Assembly (NCBI GenBank): GCA_050735975.1
Contig: JBOHVS010000251.1
Location: forward strand, 1-15,898
From: DATMBL01 sp050735975
Lineage (GTDB): Bacteria > Desulfobacterota > Binatia > UBA9968
Reading direction: 5' to 3'
DNA length: 15,898 bases
In this document: positions 14,040 through 15,898 of the stretch, piece by piece
How the letters are laid out: each line of letters starts with the position of its first letter
How positions within the stretch are numbered: the stretch's first letter is position 1
Notes under the pieces: generated by a model
Seen by the model: the letters and a program-made list of their open reading frames with translations, nothing else
What the model was told of the DNA's origin: nothing
Databases searched by the model: none
Made by a program: the position numbers and the translations under genes

Positions 14040-14785
14040 TGAGGCTAAGGGAAAAAGTCGCTATCGTAACGGGCGCCGGCCAAGGAATCGGTCGCGCGCT
14101 CAGTCGCGGGCTCGCTCATGAGGGTGCTAAAGTCATGGCCGCTGATATTCACTTGGCGGCAGCCGAAGAAGTGGCCGGGGAGATCCAAAAAAACGGCAAT
14201 CAGTCGCGCGCTTGTCAGGTGGATGTTTCCAATGTCGATTCAACAAACAAACTCCAGGAAGCGACACTGCGACGTTTCGGGCGGATCGACATCCTCGTCA
14301 ACAACGCGGGTATCTATCCCGCTTGTCCGATCATGGAAATGACGGAAGAACTTTGGGATCGAGTCATTGACACCAATCTTGGTGGAAATTTCCTCTGTTC
14401 TAAAGCTGTAGTTCCCTACATGAGATCGGTTAAAGCTGGCCGGATTATCTGCGTTTCCTCAACCGTAGGCTACAAGGGAGCCAAAAATGCAGCTCACTAT
14501 GCCGCCTCAAAAGCGGGGATCATTGGATTCGTCAAGGCTCTGGCGCGTGAAGTGGCGCCGGATGGAATTACTGTAAACGCAATTTGCCCCGGAGTCACAG
14601 ACACTGCGCAGCCGCGGGGACACCGTTCCGAGGAAGAACTTTTATCGCTGAGCAGTAGCATTCCTTTGGGTCGAATCGGCCAACCTGACGACATGGTCGG
14701 GCCGGTTATCTTTCTCGCCAGTGACGCAGCGGCCTACATCACCGGGCAGGCATTAATGGTCACGGGCGGGGGATTTATGTTCTGA
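14039..14785 (+). CDS. SDR family NAD-dependent oxidoreductase (second of two), FabG-like
   Basis: The 248-residue classical SDR has T11-G-A-G-Q-G-I-G18, N88-N-A-G91, catalytic S140/S141 and Y154-x3-K158. D36 again favours NAD(H). The ATG overlaps the stop of the previous gene by one base (TGATG), so translation is coupled; a GTG three bases upstream is less likely. It shares the family fold and overall length with the preceding SDR but differs in most variable positions, so the pair probably catalyse different steps or act on different isomers. Members named FabG or 3-oxoacyl reductase look similar, but no acyl-carrier genes are nearby. Confidence 0.93.
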   Translation: MRLREKVAIVTGAGQGIGRALSRGLAHEGAKVMAADIHLAAAEEVAGEIQKNGNQSRACQVDVSNVDSTNKLQEATLRRFGRIDILVNNAGIYPACPIMEMTEELWDRVIDTNLGGNFLCSKAVVPYMRSVKAGRIICVSSTVGYKGAKNAAHYAASKAGIIGFVKALAREVAPDGITVNAICPGVTDTAQPRGHRSEEELLSLSSSIPLGRIGQPDDMVGPVIFLASDAAAYITGQALMVTGGGFMF

Positions 14786-14801
14786 ACGCCGCCGCCTGCA
14801 C

Positions 14802-14806
14802 GGGAG
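14802..14806 (+). promoter_or_regulatory. Shine-Dalgarno for the GTG start of the second large subunit
   Basis: GGGAG lies seven bases before the GTG at 14814. No ATG in the same frame lies near the expected N-terminus, so GTG is the likely start. Confidence 0.5.
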
Positions 14807-14813
14807 CATCTTT

Positions 14814-15898
14814 GTGAGAACGATCAACGGAAAGGGAGATCAAAAAACTCGCTATTCATCGATAGGCAAGCCGGCGCCAAGAATCGAGGGAACAGAAAAA
14901 GTATCCGGTAAGGCCATTTATACGGCGGATCACCTGCTTCCGGGAACCATATGGGGAAAAGTTTTGCGCAGCCCGTATCCTCACGCTCGGATCGTTCGCG
15001 TAGACACTTCACGAGCAGAATCCCACCCGGGAGTCATGGCGGTGCTAACGGCTGCGGACATTCCCGATGTGTTGACCGGTCGCCGATTGCGAGACATGCC
15101 GATGCTAGCGCGGGATCGTGTGCGTTTCATCGGTGAGAAGGTCGCAGTGGTGGCGGCAGAGGATCGCAATGTTGCGGAAGAAGCGGTGCAACTGATCGAG
15201 GTGGAATATGAAGAATTACCGGCTGTTTTCGATCCGCTGGTCGCGATCACCGAGGGAGCGCCCCAGCTGCATGAGGGCTTGAAGGACTATAAAGGACTGC
15301 CGCAGCAGGCCTCTACGATCCACAACGTCTATTCGCATGACGCGTGGCTCCTGGGGGATATCGAGCAAGGATTTCGCGAGTCCGATCACGTTTTTGAGGA
15401 TACGTTCACGACGCAGCATGTGCATCAATCATATATCGAGCCCCATTCGAGCGTTCTTAATATCGATCAGAGGACGGGTAGCATTCACGCGTGGATCAGC
15501 AATAAAGTTCCTTACCACACTAAGCAAAGTCTTTCAGAAGCCATAGGCGTTCCGGCTGCAAAAATCGTCATTCATGTTTCTACTATTGGCGGTGACTTCG
15601 GGGGTAAGGGTTCGCTCATGGACCTCCCGCTCTGTTACTTCCTCGCGCAACGAACGGGCCGCCCGGTCCGCATGATCATGACTTATACCGAAGAACTCAT
15701 GGCCGGGAATCCGCGGCACGCGGCTGTTATCGTCGTGAAGACCGGTGTGAAAAAAAATGGGACTCTCGTAGCCAGGCAAATCAAAGCGTTTTGGAGTGGC
15801 GGCGCCTATGGAGCGATGAAGCCGATTCCCTCCGTGAACTTACCCGGCGCGGTTAAAGCAGCCGGCGCTTACCGGATTCCAAACGTCAAAATCGACTC
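14814..15898 (+). CDS. Molybdenum hydroxylase large subunit, second copy (3'-truncated by window end)
   Basis: An open frame of 361 codons runs off the window, covering the hammerhead domain (about 15-150) and part of the first Mo domain. The N-terminus (IGKPAPRIEGTEKVSGKA, then GTIWGKVLRSPYPHARI) is typical. Two active-site positions are unusual. The GGGFGGK loop reads G259-G-D-F-G-G-K265. The position 31 residues before F262, which is Gln in bovine xanthine dehydrogenase (Gln767) and in the first copy (Q224), is K231. The loop Arg and catalytic Glu lie beyond the window. It is the last visible gene of the operon that also holds the FAD and 2Fe-2S subunits, so it is the natural partner for them. 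It is clearly diverged from the first copy. Confidence 0.92.
   Translation, partial: MRTINGKGDQKTRYSSIGKPAPRIEGTEKVSGKAIYTADHLLPGTIWGKVLRSPYPHARIVRVDTSRAESHPGVMAVLTAADIPDVLTGRRLRDMPMLARDRVRFIGEKVAVVAAEDRNVAEEAVQLIEVEYEELPAVFDPLVAITEGAPQLHEGLKDYKGLPQQASTIHNVYSHDAWLLGDIEQGFRESDHVFEDTFTTQHVHQSYIEPHSSVLNIDQRTGSIHAWISNKVPYHTKQSLSEAIGVPAAKIVIHVSTIGGDFGGKGSLMDLPLCYFLAQRTGRPVRMIMTYTEELMAGNPRHAAVIVVKTGVKKNGTLVARQIKAFWSGGAYGAMKPIPSVNLPGAVKAAGAYRIPNVKID

Overview
The window looks like chromosome from an uncultured, metabolically versatile soil or sediment bacterium. The gene content is a mix of molybdenum hydroxylases, a UbiD-type decarboxylase, an orphan NMT1/THI5-like binding protein, DUF3891 proteins and SDRs. 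In my experience this mix is common in genome-resolved lineages such as Binatota, Rokubacteria, Tectomicrobia and related soil groups. That placement is inference from gene style, not from a marker gene. There are no rRNA or tRNA genes, insertion sequences, phage genes or CRISPR arrays, and coding density is high.

Region 1 (about 220-2620). A minus-strand PqqC/TenA-fold protein carries a complete diiron-oxidase ligand set. It diverges across a 308-bp gap from a plus-strand group: an Asp/Glu-racemase-superfamily protein with the single-cysteine layout of arylmalonate decarboxylase, an 80-residue protein I do not recognise, and a small VOC (glyoxalase-fold) protein.

Region 2 (about 2620-8004, plus strand). 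An RpiR-type regulator with an SIS sensor domain leads a co-linear group: a DUF3891 protein, a 774-residue molybdenum hydroxylase large subunit, and an exported substrate-binding protein with no permease or ATPase nearby.

Region 3 (8107-9078, minus strand). One gene of the 4,5-dihydroxyphthalate decarboxylase (Pht5-like) family is convergent with region 2 and divergent from region 4.

Region 4 (9198 to the window end, plus strand). A tightly packed operon contains UbiD-family decarboxylase, a second DUF3891 protein, a CoxG-like SRPBCC protein, FAD (medium) and 2Fe-2S (small) subunits of a molybdenum hydroxylase, two tandem SDR dehydrogenases, and the start of a second large subunit cut by the window edge.

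Taken together, this reads as a catabolic locus for an aromatic or heteroaromatic carboxylic acid: uptake, hydroxylation at a Mo centre, dehydrogenation by SDRs, and decarboxylation by a prFMN enzyme and/or the phthalate-type decarboxylase. The actual substrate cannot be read from the sequence. The points most worth a second look are: (i) the HD-domain-like residue pattern shared by the two DUF3891 paralogs, each beside a molybdenum hydroxylase; (ii) the diiron ligand set of the first gene; (iii) replacement of the Mo-site glutamine by lysine in the second large subunit.
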